The notes: a model not told the origin generated them from the sequence alone. DNA of 38,116 bases from Pseudomonadota bacterium (GCA_026388245.1 JAPLKD010000118.1:1-38116); one strand, 5' to 3'; shown: positions 25,377 through 33,737, numbered from the stretch's first letter. Numbers and translations: made by a program.

Positions 25377-25898
25377 TCACTCACGCGCAAATTTGTCATT
25401 GCATCGTTCATTCAAGAACTCGGGAAACCTCCGTTCTTTGTAGTCAGTAACACAAGTCCAAGAAATATTCTTTTCCAGTACAGTCGGCGTGAACTGAATT
25501 ATCTTTCCATTCAACTCCTTACGACCATCCATGACAAGTTTGATTATACCGGTGAACCCTTGACCAGCCATGACAATTTTGATCGTACCGTTGTCGTCTA
25601 TAGATATTGCAGATATTGCGTGAGACGAAACGAATGGTTGGCTGGAGAATTCCGCTTGGGTCGGCCATTTCGCATTCTCCAGGTAGTAAATTTGGGAAAA
25701 TCTGGCGGCTAATTCTCCTGTTCTCACCGCTTCGCCACTGTGCGTTTTTTGAATACGGTCAATCTGAAAATGTATTCCGATGCTGCCCAGAACTCCAACT
25801 ATCGCCAGAGCAATTACAACCCGAATCACATTTGCACGCAGTTCAGATCGTAACGGTTTGCCTTGATTCGTCAGTTTCTTTGGGTTCGATCCACTCAT
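25377..25898 (-). CDS. Pilin-like membrane-anchored protein
   Basis: This 173-residue protein has a polar N-terminus of about 20 residues, one membrane helix (about 24-42, VIRVVIALAIVGVLGSIGI) and an outside domain. The domain shows features of type IV pilins and pseudopilins: a helix after the membrane segment with AARFSQIYYLENAKWPT, a beta-rich part (IKIVMAGQGFTGIIKLVMDG), and a terminal disulfide-type loop W-x-C...C (ISWTCVTDYK to NERC). The canonical Gly-Phe prepilin cleavage site and Glu5 are not seen, so normal pilin processing is doubtful. The start at 25898 has AAAGGAG 6 nt upstream; the frame is open further but without support. It follows the transglutaminase-like gene by 82 nt. Confidence 0.65.
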   Translation of the reverse strand: MSGSNPKKLTNQGKPLRSELRANVIRVVIALAIVGVLGSIGIHFQIDRIQKTHSGEAVRTGELAARFSQIYYLENAKWPTQAEFSSQPFVSSHAISAISIDDNGTIKIVMAGQGFTGIIKLVMDGRKELNGKIIQFTPTVLEKNISWTCVTDYKERRFPEFLNERCNDKFARE

Positions 25899-25980
25899 AT
25901 TTTTCTCCTTTACATGTGCCTCTGTTCTTTCCTCCTTCAACCTACCTATTTTCCTTTCCCCTATGTAAAATAAACGGTAT

Positions 25981-26847
25981 TTATTCAATTTTATAACACC
26001 GCCAATCTGCTCCAAGGTAGTATCCTGGGCTACATCCGCGACATTGTCCATCGACACAGACGCTATTTCCAGTGCAGTAAGTGTTCTCACCACAGGCAGC
26101 ATGACATTTCTCATCAGAACCAAAAACATATCCGGCAGGGCACGGATGGTATCTTTTATCTTGGGCATCTTTTAACTCTTTAGGGTTTCTAAATTCCCAC
26201 CCGTGAAAATATCGCGGGTTATCAACACGGCAAACATTCAAGTCAGGACATACAATAAATCCTCCAGTAGTTTCGAGTGCAATCCGCTTATTAAGAGATA
26301 CCTCCGCTATTACCCAAGCATGGTTTGCTTCTTGAATGTCTGTAACATCTTTTCCAGTGTTACCTACTACTAAAATTGCATTAATTCCTTTGGTTTTGGC
26401 CATATTCCATACATCAATTGCCATATCAACGCACACAAATAAATCAGTCATGCTATATGTGTGCATCTTATGATATTCCTCAACAATGTTTTTCACTATT
26501 CTTGTATTTCGCTCTTCCTGATTTTCAGTAGTAGATAATGGGGAAACTTGAGGGGTTGATTTGATTTTGTCTTTCTTTCCGATAAAAAGTGTCAAGATTG
26601 CTAATAGCAATAAACAAGCTACAATGATTACTTTTTTATAACTATGTATATCTGTTTTTTCATCACCCTTGGATGGTATGGATTCAGATGGAGGTGTGGA
26701 CAAACTGATCTTTTGCTCTTTTCTTTTGGCAGCAATCTCTGTATTTTGTGTTTCAGTTTTTAAATTATCCCACTGAATTTTGGATTTTAGGGCTTGCCAT
26801 TCCTGGTCGTACTGTTTTGTCTCTTCCTTTTTGCCGGGATCATCCAC
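25981..26847 (-). CDS. Membrane-anchored transglutaminase-like protein with Cys-rich tail
   Basis: This 288-residue protein starts at GTG 26847 with GGGGGA 8 nt upstream. Residues 1-69 are polar and cytosolic. A membrane helix covers about 72-90 (KVIIVACLLLLAILTLFIG). A compact domain follows, with a possible Cys-His-Glu triad: Cys139 in FVCVDMAIDVW, His176 in NHAWVI, and Glu192 in ALETTGG, in the order and setting of transglutaminase-like thiol enzymes. The last 50 residues are cysteine-rich (CPAGY, EKCHAACGENTYC, NSVCVDGQC, GCSPGYYLG), an EGF-like pattern unusual in bacteria. The outside location makes protein crosslinking, proteolysis or wall binding possible. No family name is claimed. 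It is probably co-transcribed with the pilin-like gene. Confidence 0.65.
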   Translation of the reverse strand: MDDPGKKEETKQYDQEWQALKSKIQWDNLKTETQNTEIAAKRKEQKISLSTPPSESIPSKGDEKTDIHSYKKVIIVACLLLLAILTLFIGKKDKIKSTPQVSPLSTTENQEERNTRIVKNIVEEYHKMHTYSMTDLFVCVDMAIDVWNMAKTKGINAILVVGNTGKDVTDIQEANHAWVIAEVSLNKRIALETTGGFIVCPDLNVCRVDNPRYFHGWEFRNPKELKDAQDKRYHPCPAGYVFGSDEKCHAACGENTYCTGNSVCVDGQCRGCSPGYYLGADWRCYKIE

Positions 26848-26915
26848 TGTCGATTTCCCCCTATATTAACTGATCGGAATTTGCTTTTTAATATACGATA
26901 TTAATAGCATAGGAA

Positions 26916-26953
26916 AACCGTAATATCAATGCTAAAGCGTTGATATTACGGTT
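26916..26953. terminator. Strong hairpin, 17-bp stem
   Basis: AACCGTAATATCAATGC (26916-26932) pairs with GCGTTGATATTACGGTT (26937-26953) around the loop TAAA, with one G.T mismatch. It lies between the upstream end of the transglutaminase-like gene and the orphan permease. On the minus strand only a short TTTT follows, so terminator function for the permease unit is possible but not certain. Confidence 0.45.
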
Positions 26954-27033
26954 AAATACCCGATAATATCTACCAAAAAATCAATATCTACATTAGGTGT
27001 TTGCCAGTTGAAACGCGATACGAACTGTTTATC

Positions 27034-27070
27034 AGTGAAGCTCCCCGCCTACAAGGCGGGGAGCTTCACT
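27034..27070. terminator. Perfect 16-bp GC-rich hairpin
   Basis: AGTGAAGCTCCCCGCC (27034-27049) and GGCGGGGAGCTTCACT (27055-27070) pair perfectly with a 5-nt loop TACAA. It begins 12 nt beyond the stop of the minus-strand permease gene. No T-tract follows on either strand. It may stop transcription by other means, protect the 3' end, or be a remnant hairpin of a mobile element. Confidence 0.5.
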
Positions 27071-27081
27071 ATGCTGTTTAA

Positions 27082-27915
27082 TCAGGTTTGATACCGGCGG
27101 CGCGGATCAAAAATGTCCCTCAGCCCCTCTCCAAGAAGATTATAGCCCATTACTGTAAAAAAGATCGCAAGCCCTGGATAGAGACTCAGCCACCACGCAA
27201 CCTCGATGTTATCCTTGGCCTGCGTGAGAATGTTGCCCCAGCTCGGCGTTGGAGGCTGAACCCCGATACCGAGGAAACTAAGTGCGGATTCAGTAAGTAT
27301 AGCCCCGCCTATTCCAAGTGTTGCAACAACATATATAGGTGAAAGGGCATTCGGCAGAACATGTTTGAAGATTATCCTGTATTCCGAAAACCCCATAGCC
27401 TTGGCCGCAAGGACATACTCTTTGCTTTTAATGCTCAATATCTCTGCCCTGATAAGCCTTGCAATACCCATCCAGCTTGTAAGACCGATGACAATCATTA
27501 TGTTCCAGATGCTCGGCTCAAGGAGGGCAATGACAGCCAGTATTAAGAAGAAAGTAGGGAAACACATCATAAGATCAACAAACCTCATAATAACTTCGTC
27601 GATAACGCCCCCATAGTACCCGGAAATTGCCCCTATTATAATCCCTATCATCACTGCAATTCCTACAGAGACAAAACCAACAAGCAGCGAAATCCTGCTT
27701 CCATAGACAACCCTTGAAAAGACATCCCTCCCGAGGGTATCTGTTCCAAAAGGATGCGAAAATGAAGGCGATACCAGCACACTCTTCAAATCCGGCTCTA
27801 CCGGGTTATGGAACGAGATAAAAGGCGCAAACAAGGCGCATATGAACATGGGGATTAAAATGATTAATCCCGCCATTGCCAGGTGGTGTTTACGTATTCT
27901 TCTTAATAGTTCCAT
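27082..27915 (-). CDS. DppC/OppC-type ABC transporter permease (orphan)
   Basis: This inner-membrane permease of 277 residues imports dipeptides, oligopeptides or nickel with partners. Family features are the N-terminal helix after RRIRKHHLAMAGLIIL, HPFGTDTLGRDVFSRVVYGSR-type sequence (split by length), about six helices, and the EAA loop AAKAMGFSEYRIIFKHVLPNAL. The ATG at 27915 is chosen; the longer frame from TTG 27969 runs through a degenerate repeat. Only one permease is present. No DppB, ATPase or binding protein is nearby, whereas dppC is normally within dppBCDF. The sequence upstream of the start is replaced by short repeats, so the operon was probably broken there. Whether it is still used is unknown. 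Confidence 0.82.
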   Translation of the reverse strand: MELLRRIRKHHLAMAGLIILIPMFICALFAPFISFHNPVEPDLKSVLVSPSFSHPFGTDTLGRDVFSRVVYGSRISLLVGFVSVGIAVMIGIIIGAISGYYGGVIDEVIMRFVDLMMCFPTFFLILAVIALLEPSIWNIMIVIGLTSWMGIARLIRAEILSIKSKEYVLAAKAMGFSEYRIIFKHVLPNALSPIYVVATLGIGGAILTESALSFLGIGVQPPTPSWGNILTQAKDNIEVAWWLSLYPGLAIFFTVMGYNLLGEGLRDIFDPRRRYQT

Positions 27916-27920
27916 AAATC

Positions 27921-28030
27921 GTCCAGTATCAGTTGCTGGATTCTGGATGCTGGTTAAAACCAGTTTCAAGTATCCAGTATCGCATCAAAGGTTATTTCAC
28001 TCAACACTCATAACTCAAAACTTAACACTG
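27921..28030. repeat. Degenerate short intergenic repeats
   Basis: 27921-27990 consists of variants of CCAG(T/C)ATC and its reverse complement (TCCAGTATC, GCTGGATTCTGGATGCTGG, AACCAG, ATCCAGTATCG). 27998-28030 is a series of ACTCA/AACACT variants. Together they fill the gap between the orphan permease and the synthetase-acetyltransferase gene. Confidence 0.6.
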
Positions 28031-28031
28031 T

Positions 28032-30698
28032 CTATTTCAGTCGTAATGTTACCCTGCTTATTCCATCGGGCAATAATGTCAATTCAAATCCCAATTTTCT
28101 GCAAACCTGGAGCATACGGTCATTTTCTGTGAGTACAATACCGTAAATCTCTTCCAGCTCCTTCTCCTGTGCTATGCCTATCATCATATCGATGAGCGTA
28201 TACCCCAGACCTTTCCCCTGAAAATCATCATGGACAAGAACTGCAAATTGGCCGCTCTTAAGATCGGGTTCAATGATGAGTCTCCCGATACCGACAATTC
28301 TTCTCTTCTCCCCTTCCCTTACTTCCGCTACAATGGCCATCTCCTTGTCGTAATCAATATTGCAGAACCGTATAAGCATCTCGTGGGTTATATCACTGAT
28401 AACGCTGAAAAACCTTTCTTTTAATGTCCGTTCGGAAAGGGTCGTAAGCAGCTCATGTTCCAGCGGTTCATCTTCGGGTCTTATGGGTCTTAAAAGAATC
28501 TCTGTCCCATCAGGCAATCTGCACGGCATCACATATCGTGAGGGATATGGGGTGAAAACGAGGTGTGAATAGGGTGATGAGTAATCCGCAGCCTCCCTGT
28601 CAACGATAACCCTCGTATCAAGGGCATATGCTTTGCCATTCGATATGGCAATAGGGTTAATATCCATTTCTGCAATCTCAGGAAAATCAACGATTAAATT
28701 CGAAAAACTGACGATTATCTCTTCGAGTTGCCTCAGATCTGCCGGTGGCCTGCCTTTGTATCCCTGAAGCATTTTATACACTTCCGTCTCCTCCATAAGC
28801 CGCCGTGCAAGTGTCTGGTTGAGGGGCGGTAAACCTATGGAAATATCTTTAAATATCTCGGTCCCGATGCCACCCATGCCGAAAATGATAACAGAACCAT
28901 AATCCCTGTCTTTTTTTGACCCAAGAATGATTTCATAATCTATCTTCTCAAGCATTTTTTGAACGATTATACCCTTTATTGATGAATGCGGGGCATTCGC
29001 CTTAACTTCTGTGTTTAATCTGTTATACGCCTCCCTCAATTCCTTTTCAGACCGTATCCCTGTTATAATACCCTCTATATCCGTTTTATGAAGGATATCG
29101 GGAGAATCAGCCTTCAGAACGACAGGATAACCGATTCCCCTGGCTATCCTCTGCGCCTCCTCGATACTTTTTGTCACCACTGTTTTAAATGCAGGTATCC
29201 CATAGATTGTCAGGAAGCTTGCCGACTCTTCAGCATTCAATACCGTTGTTTTCTCTCTCAGGGCCTTCCTTATGAGGGCCTTTAAGTGATGTTTCGGCGA
29301 TATATGCCCTACCGACAATTCGGATGGTGTTTCATAGAGTAAATCGAGATTTCTTTTGTACTTGTACATATAGAGATAGGTTTTTACTGCCTCTTCAGGG
29401 GTCTCATATGTTGGTATATCATGGCGGAGGAGAAATTCCACGGCCTCTTTCACGCTTATTCCGCCCATTCTCGTACAGATAATGGGTTTTTGCGTCTTTT
29501 TCGCTAATTCAACGACTGTCTGGGCAAGCTCAACCCGTTTTGCAATAGCACGCGGTGCATGGATGACGAGGATGCCATCTACATTGTGGTCTCTAATGCA
29601 TATGTCTATAGCGTTCGCATACCGTTCAATATCAGCATCTCCAAGAATATCAACCGGGTTGCCCTTACTCCAGTTGGGGGGCAAAACAGAATCAAATTCC
29701 CGGAGGCTTTCCCCGGAAAGCCTTGCAAGCTCACCGCCCAGAGACAAAAGCGTATCCATGGCTATGATACCCACACTGCCTGCATTGGTAATGATTGCCA
29801 GTCTTGGACCTTTCGGCAAATAATTGTAATCGAGTACCTCTGCCACATTAAAGAGATCAACCACCTCTTTTACCCTTACAAGACCGACCCTCTTGAATGC
29901 AGCATCATATACCTTGTCGCTTCCTGCCATTGCTCCGGTATGTGACATGACAGCCTTTGCGCTTTCCGCAAATATCCCCGGTTTCAGGATAACGATCGGT
30001 TTGTTACGGGCAAAACCTCTCGCAGCGCTTAAAAACTTCTTTGCATTCCCCACGTTTTCCATATAGATCATGATACTTCTCGTATCGTAATCATCTCCAA
30101 GGAAATCTATAAGATCACCGAAATCCACATCAATCATGGAGCCGAGGGTCGCAAACATGCTGAATCCGATATGTGCATTGGTTCCCCAGTCAAGGATAGC
30201 GTCTCCTAATTGACCGCTTTGAGAAATAAGTGCAATATTCCCCGGTTCAGGATTATTCCTTAAAAAAGATGCATTGAGACCTATATGGGGCCGGATAATA
30301 CCCATGCAATTCGGGCCTAAAACCCTGATGCCATATTTTTTCCTGATCTCTGTTATCTGGTCTTCTAACCTATTTCCTTCCTCGCCAACTTCCCTGAAAC
30401 CTGATGACACTATTATTACCCCTTCAACGCTCGCCTTTCCACACTCATCAACGCATTGAGGTACTGTATCAGCCCTTGTAGCTATAATTGCAAGGTCAAT
30501 AAGCACAGGAATATCGGTGATACCCGGATAACACTTCAGGCCAAGCACCGCCTCTCTGTTCGGGTTCACGGGGTATATCTTTCTTTTGTCTGACAGGAGA
30601 AGGTTTTCAAGAATAGTCCTTCCGATAGCCCCTTCCTTTTCGCTTGCACCGATAAGGGCCACAGTCTCCGGGTTGAACATCTTACGTATATCGCCCAT
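28032..30698 (-). CDS. ADP-forming acyl-CoA synthetase fused to GNAT acetyltransferase (Pat-like)
   Basis: This 888-residue, three-part protein starts with a CoA-binding domain (VALIGASEKEGAIG, 13-26) and a succinyl-CoA-ligase-like domain. It carries the phospho-acceptor histidine motif MSHTGAMAGSD (His253). Residues of about 480-690 form an ATP-grasp domain (KADSPDILHKTDIEG and IIFGMGGIGTEIFKD). Residues from about 735 form a GNAT domain (AVLVHDDFQGKGLGYTLID). The layout is that of Pat-type protein lysine acetyltransferases, which modify and silence acetyl-CoA synthetase. The histidine needed for ADP-forming synthetase chemistry, lacking in Salmonella Pat as I recall, is kept here. So it may be both an enzyme and a regulator. 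AAGGGTG precedes the ATG. It is the only gene of its unit apart from the permease beyond the repeats. Confidence 0.85.
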   Translation of the reverse strand: MGDIRKMFNPETVALIGASEKEGAIGRTILENLLLSDKRKIYPVNPNREAVLGLKCYPGITDIPVLIDLAIIATRADTVPQCVDECGKASVEGVIIVSSGFREVGEEGNRLEDQITEIRKKYGIRVLGPNCMGIIRPHIGLNASFLRNNPEPGNIALISQSGQLGDAILDWGTNAHIGFSMFATLGSMIDVDFGDLIDFLGDDYDTRSIMIYMENVGNAKKFLSAARGFARNKPIVILKPGIFAESAKAVMSHTGAMAGSDKVYDAAFKRVGLVRVKEVVDLFNVAEVLDYNYLPKGPRLAIITNAGSVGIIAMDTLLSLGGELARLSGESLREFDSVLPPNWSKGNPVDILGDADIERYANAIDICIRDHNVDGILVIHAPRAIAKRVELAQTVVELAKKTQKPIICTRMGGISVKEAVEFLLRHDIPTYETPEEAVKTYLYMYKYKRNLDLLYETPSELSVGHISPKHHLKALIRKALREKTTVLNAEESASFLTIYGIPAFKTVVTKSIEEAQRIARGIGYPVVLKADSPDILHKTDIEGIITGIRSEKELREAYNRLNTEVKANAPHSSIKGIIVQKMLEKIDYEIILGSKKDRDYGSVIIFGMGGIGTEIFKDISIGLPPLNQTLARRLMEETEVYKMLQGYKGRPPADLRQLEEIIVSFSNLIVDFPEIAEMDINPIAISNGKAYALDTRVIVDREAADYSSPYSHLVFTPYPSRYVMPCRLPDGTEILLRPIRPEDEPLEHELLTTLSERTLKERFFSVISDITHEMLIRFCNIDYDKEMAIVAEVREGEKRRIVGIGRLIIEPDLKSGQFAVLVHDDFQGKGLGYTLIDMMIGIAQEKELEEIYGIVLTENDRMLQVCRKLGFELTLLPDGISRVTLRLK

Positions 30699-30791
30699 TT
30701 TTCACCCTTTTTTCATCAAAGTCAGTCTAACGCTTCTACAATCTACCACCACATCAGGAGAAAATCTATTCAAAATAGATGGTTTACATTA

Positions 30792-30819
30792 TTTACATTT
30801 TTTGCACTTATGCTACACT
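30792..30819 (+). promoter_or_regulatory. Promoter of the radical SAM gene
   Basis: TTTACA (30792-30797), 16 nt, and an extended -10 TGCTACACT (TACACT at 30814-30819). The predicted start near 30826 leaves a leader of about 25 nt. A second TTTACA lies 9 nt further upstream. Confidence 0.5.
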
Positions 30820-30850
30820 GTGAAGATCCTGGAACCTTTGGAATATTGGA

Positions 30851-31945
30851 ATGAAAATGGGAATTTTACAAACACTGTTTCGAGGCAGAAAAAGACGACG
30901 ATTCGCAGCATGGCAGATTGAACTTACTACGCTTTGTCCGCTGCGGTGTACCATGTGCATCAAAGAAGAGTATAGAGACTGGCACCGGAAAGACATGGAC
31001 ATTGATGACTTCAAAAAGATTGTACCTTATATGAAAGATGTGGAAAGCGTGGTGCTTGAAGGATGGGGCGAATCGCTGCTACACAAAGATTTGATAGAAT
31101 GCATCCATCTTGCAAAAAAGGAAGGGACACAGGTCGGTTTTGTTACAAGCGGTATGGGTCTTACTGATGAGTATACAACTAAGCTTACAAGAGCAGGGGT
31201 AGACTTCATTGGATTTTCACTGTCGGGCGCCACACCTGAAACACACAATTCCATCAGGGTAAATTCTGATTTTGATACGCTGATTAATTCAATTAAACTT
31301 TTCAAAAAGCTAAGCGACAAATATACTCCGCCCAACAAACCCAAAATGCACATCGTTTATCTCATGCTGAAAGAAAATATTGGCGAGTTGCCCATTCTCA
31401 TTGACCTTGCAAAGGAAATTGACATTGAGGAGATCGTCCTTTTAAATATCATTCAGATTTCGAACCCATGGCAGGATGATAAAAAGGTTTTTACCTGTAA
31501 TGATGGAGAATCCTATAGGGAGTTGATAAAAAAGGTTCTTAATAAGGCAAGACAGTCAAACATAAAACTCACTATACCCAATCTTTCACCAGGTGAAGTG
31601 TCCGTATGCAGTGAAAACCCTCTTAAGAATCTTTATATATCGGTTGAAGGTGAGGTATCGCCCTGCGTATATCTTTACCCTCCTGTAACCTCCCCTTTTA
31701 AAAGGGTTTTTTACGGCCAGGAGTACGATATCGACAAGGTGAGTTTTGGTAATATTTTTCGTGAATCATTTGAATCAATATGGGACAAAAAAGGATATGT
31801 CAACTTCAGGGACTGTTTTATTCAGAGGCAACAAAAATTTAAAGAAGTCTATCAGCCATTCCTCGAAATGAAAAAACCGGAAAAATCGGATATTCCTCTC
31901 ACGCCTCTGCCCTGCAAAACCTGTTATAAGATGTTTGGATTTTAA
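30851..31945 (+). CDS. Radical SAM protein with SPASM-like C-terminal cysteines
   Basis: This 364-residue protein has the radical SAM cluster motif CPLRCTMC (Cys29, Cys33, Cys36) after ELTTL. The GWGESLLH segment corresponds to the GGE-type SAM-binding motif, and GFSLSGATPETHNSIR to the next strand. The C-terminal third has more cysteines: VCSENPLKN, SPCVYLYPP, FRDCF and a final CKTCYK. This fits a SPASM/twitch domain with one or two extra Fe-S clusters, found in peptide-modifying and sulfatase-maturing enzymes. No small peptide substrate gene was seen next to it. Start ATG 30851 or 30857. It stands alone between divergent and convergent neighbours, so its substrate is unknown. Confidence 0.8.
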   Translation: MKMGILQTLFRGRKRRRFAAWQIELTTLCPLRCTMCIKEEYRDWHRKDMDIDDFKKIVPYMKDVESVVLEGWGESLLHKDLIECIHLAKKEGTQVGFVTSGMGLTDEYTTKLTRAGVDFIGFSLSGATPETHNSIRVNSDFDTLINSIKLFKKLSDKYTPPNKPKMHIVYLMLKENIGELPILIDLAKEIDIEEIVLLNIIQISNPWQDDKKVFTCNDGESYRELIKKVLNKARQSNIKLTIPNLSPGEVSVCSENPLKNLYISVEGEVSPCVYLYPPVTSPFKRVFYGQEYDIDKVSFGNIFRESFESIWDKKGYVNFRDCFIQRQQKFKEVYQPFLEMKKPEKSDIPLTPLPCKTCYKMFGF

Positions 31946-31957
31946 GGGGAAGATACG

Positions 31958-31992
31958 AAAAAGGGCAGACAGAGTTTATCCTGTCTGCCCTT
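31958..31992 (-). terminator. Intrinsic terminator of the YeiH-like transporter gene
   Basis: AAGGGCAGACAG (31961-31972) and CTGTCTGCCCTT (31981-31992) form a perfect 12-bp stem with an 8-nt loop. On the minus strand it ends in TTTTT (31962-31958). It serves the minus-strand gene that stops at 32037 and may also act on the plus-strand radical SAM gene. Confidence 0.8.
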
Positions 31993-32036
31993 AACTGCTT
32001 AGTGCCTGCTGCTCAGCGCTTGGCTCATAGTGCTTT
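31993..32036. repeat. Degenerate GCT-type intergenic repeat
   Basis: A series of AACTGCTTAGTGC, CTGCTGCTCAGCGC and TTGGCTCATAGTGCT variants lies between the terminator and the transporter stop. It has the same character as the repeats at 27921-28030 and 36490-36550. Confidence 0.4.
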
Positions 32037-33569
32037 TTAAAACGTCGGCACCGGGAAGAGCACGCCGCCGAAAATCAGATATGCAAAAATGAGGGTCCAG
32101 ACGACATTGAAGGCCTGGGCGATGAGAAATACTGCTGCCGGTTTACCGCCACCCATTGCCACAAGCTCTTTGAATTTGGTGTCAAGACCGATGCATAAAA
32201 ATGCAAGGGTAAACCACCAACCCCTCAGCCCTGCAGTCACGCTCGTCACGGCCTTCGCTGAAGCTTCTGACATGAAGAAGGAAAATACAATGGACACTAC
32301 GATAAAACCGACAACAAATTTTGGAAACCTGAACCATATTTCCATGACGCTCGGTTTTTCACCGGTTGCCTGCCCTTTAAAGCTGAACCATATAGCAAGC
32401 AGAAAGGCAACAGCGCCGATCAAAACGTTCTGTGCCATCTTTACAACAATAGCAACCGCCATAGCAGCATCCCCTGCTATGGCACCTGCAGCAACCACAG
32501 CGCCCGTTGTATCAATGGTACCACCGATCCATGCACCCGCTACTGCAGCGGACATACCCACTGCTTTCGCAATAAGGGGCTGAAAAATCAACATGGGGAT
32601 GGCACAGAGAAGAACAAGAGATATGGTATGGCTTATCTTCTTCTGATCGCCTTTTACGGCTCCACCTGCTGCGATTGCTGCAGAAACACCGCAGATAGAA
32701 ACCGCACTGCCGAGTATGGAGGCAAATTCATCGTCAAGCCCCATCTTCCTCGCCACCCACAAAGTGACATAAAACACCGCCCCTATTACTATGACGGCCT
32801 GGATCATGCCGTATGCCCCGACTTTCGCGATTGTGGTGAAGAGAACCTCGGCACCTAACAATACAAGACCGATTTTAATGAAAAACTCGGTCTTTACCGC
32901 AGTCTTGAGCCATTCAGGCACACCAACGGTATTACTGATCAATAGCCCGAAAAGCAATGCCCAGAAGACCACCTCAAGGCCATAATATGAAACCGTCGCA
33001 TTACCCGCGACAAAGAATGATAAGGCGGAGAGTACATAGATGATCGGGAAGCCAGCGGTAAATTTGCCGACAGGCATCCCCATACAGGCCATGCCGATTG
33101 CACCGAGGATCCATAATCCAATGAGCAGATACAAGGCCTTAAGAAGGTTACCACCTGAAAGCACCTTTCCAATAGTGGCGCCTGCATCACCTTTTACATC
33201 TTTGGCGATTTTATCTGCCTTCTTCTTTACGTCTTTATCTTTTGCTTCTTTTGCTGCCTTCTCAAGCTTACCGGCAACATCGCCAGCAGCCTTTCTGTCC
33301 CTCGCGCTAAATGCTGCTTTCAGGGCAAGGGTCTGGCTCTGAATCCCTGCTTCTCCCTTTGTTTCTGCCTCCTTTGCGATAGACTCAACCATTGGTGTCA
33401 ATTCAGAGACCTTGTCAAAAAATGCCCCGTCTCCCATCCACTTCCACCCTGGAAGTTTAAATGTGGCCCCTGCCATAAACACGATGAGGATGATAAACCC
33501 GATCCACACAGACATCCAGTCATCCTTTTTCCAGAGCGTCGTCCAGTCAATACTTTTCTGCTCTGCCAT
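32037..33569 (-). CDS. YeiH-family (putative sulfate exporter) membrane protein with soluble insert
   Basis: This 510-residue inner-membrane protein of the UPF0324/YeiH family is often named putative sulfate exporter without proof. Typical segments are GAEVLFTTIAK, ILGSAVSICGVSAAIAAG, WIGGTIDTTGAVVAAG and AFLCIGLDTKF. TM1 is at about 21-37. Residues 50-136 form an unusual polar, Ala/Lys/Glu-rich helical insert (for example KLEKAAKEAKDKDVKKKADK) before TM2 (143-165). Standard YeiH proteins have about 330-350 residues and lack it. AAGGGGGT lies 4 nt before ATG 33569. It has its own promoter and terminator, so it is a single-gene unit. Sulfonate, sulfite or sulfate handling is possible. Confidence 0.78.
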   Translation of the reverse strand: MAEQKSIDWTTLWKKDDWMSVWIGFIILIVFMAGATFKLPGWKWMGDGAFFDKVSELTPMVESIAKEAETKGEAGIQSQTLALKAAFSARDRKAAGDVAGKLEKAAKEAKDKDVKKKADKIAKDVKGDAGATIGKVLSGGNLLKALYLLIGLWILGAIGMACMGMPVGKFTAGFPIIYVLSALSFFVAGNATVSYYGLEVVFWALLFGLLISNTVGVPEWLKTAVKTEFFIKIGLVLLGAEVLFTTIAKVGAYGMIQAVIVIGAVFYVTLWVARKMGLDDEFASILGSAVSICGVSAAIAAGGAVKGDQKKISHTISLVLLCAIPMLIFQPLIAKAVGMSAAVAGAWIGGTIDTTGAVVAAGAIAGDAAMAVAIVVKMAQNVLIGAVAFLLAIWFSFKGQATGEKPSVMEIWFRFPKFVVGFIVVSIVFSFFMSEASAKAVTSVTAGLRGWWFTLAFLCIGLDTKFKELVAMGGGKPAAVFLIAQAFNVVWTLIFAYLIFGGVLFPVPTF

Positions 33570-33611
33570 AATTACCCCCTTGTCTCGAAGATTGTTTAAA
33601 CAAATAGCTAC

Positions 33612-33659
33612 ATTATAATCCTTAAATACCTTATTAGCGCAGTTTAACAAACTTGTCAA
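33612..33659 (-). promoter_or_regulatory. Promoter of the YeiH-like gene
   Basis: A perfect TTGACA (33659-33654) is followed after 17 nt by TAATAA (33636-33631). A perfect TATAAT lies further down at 33617-33612 without its own -35. Either could be the -10 of one of two overlapping promoters. Confidence 0.45.
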
Positions 33660-33677
33660 CCCTTATATACTTAGCTC

Positions 33678-33705
33678 TTGCAAAATTACCGGAATGCGTT
33701 ATATT
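33678..33705 (+). promoter_or_regulatory. Promoter of the iscU-nifS-like pair
   Basis: TTGCAA (33678-33683), 16 nt, TATATT (33700-33705). The predicted start near 33712 gives a 26-nt leader with AAGGAGGT 4 nt before the ATG. No IscR-like site was recognised. Confidence 0.5.
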
Positions 33706-33737
33706 TAAATGACTAAGCTGTTTTCAAGGAGGTATAC

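Noticed and set aside
25899-26168. A 90-residue N-terminal extension of the pilin-like protein
   Set aside because: It overlaps the transglutaminase-like gene's 3' end in another frame, and a strong ribosome site lies before ATG 25898.
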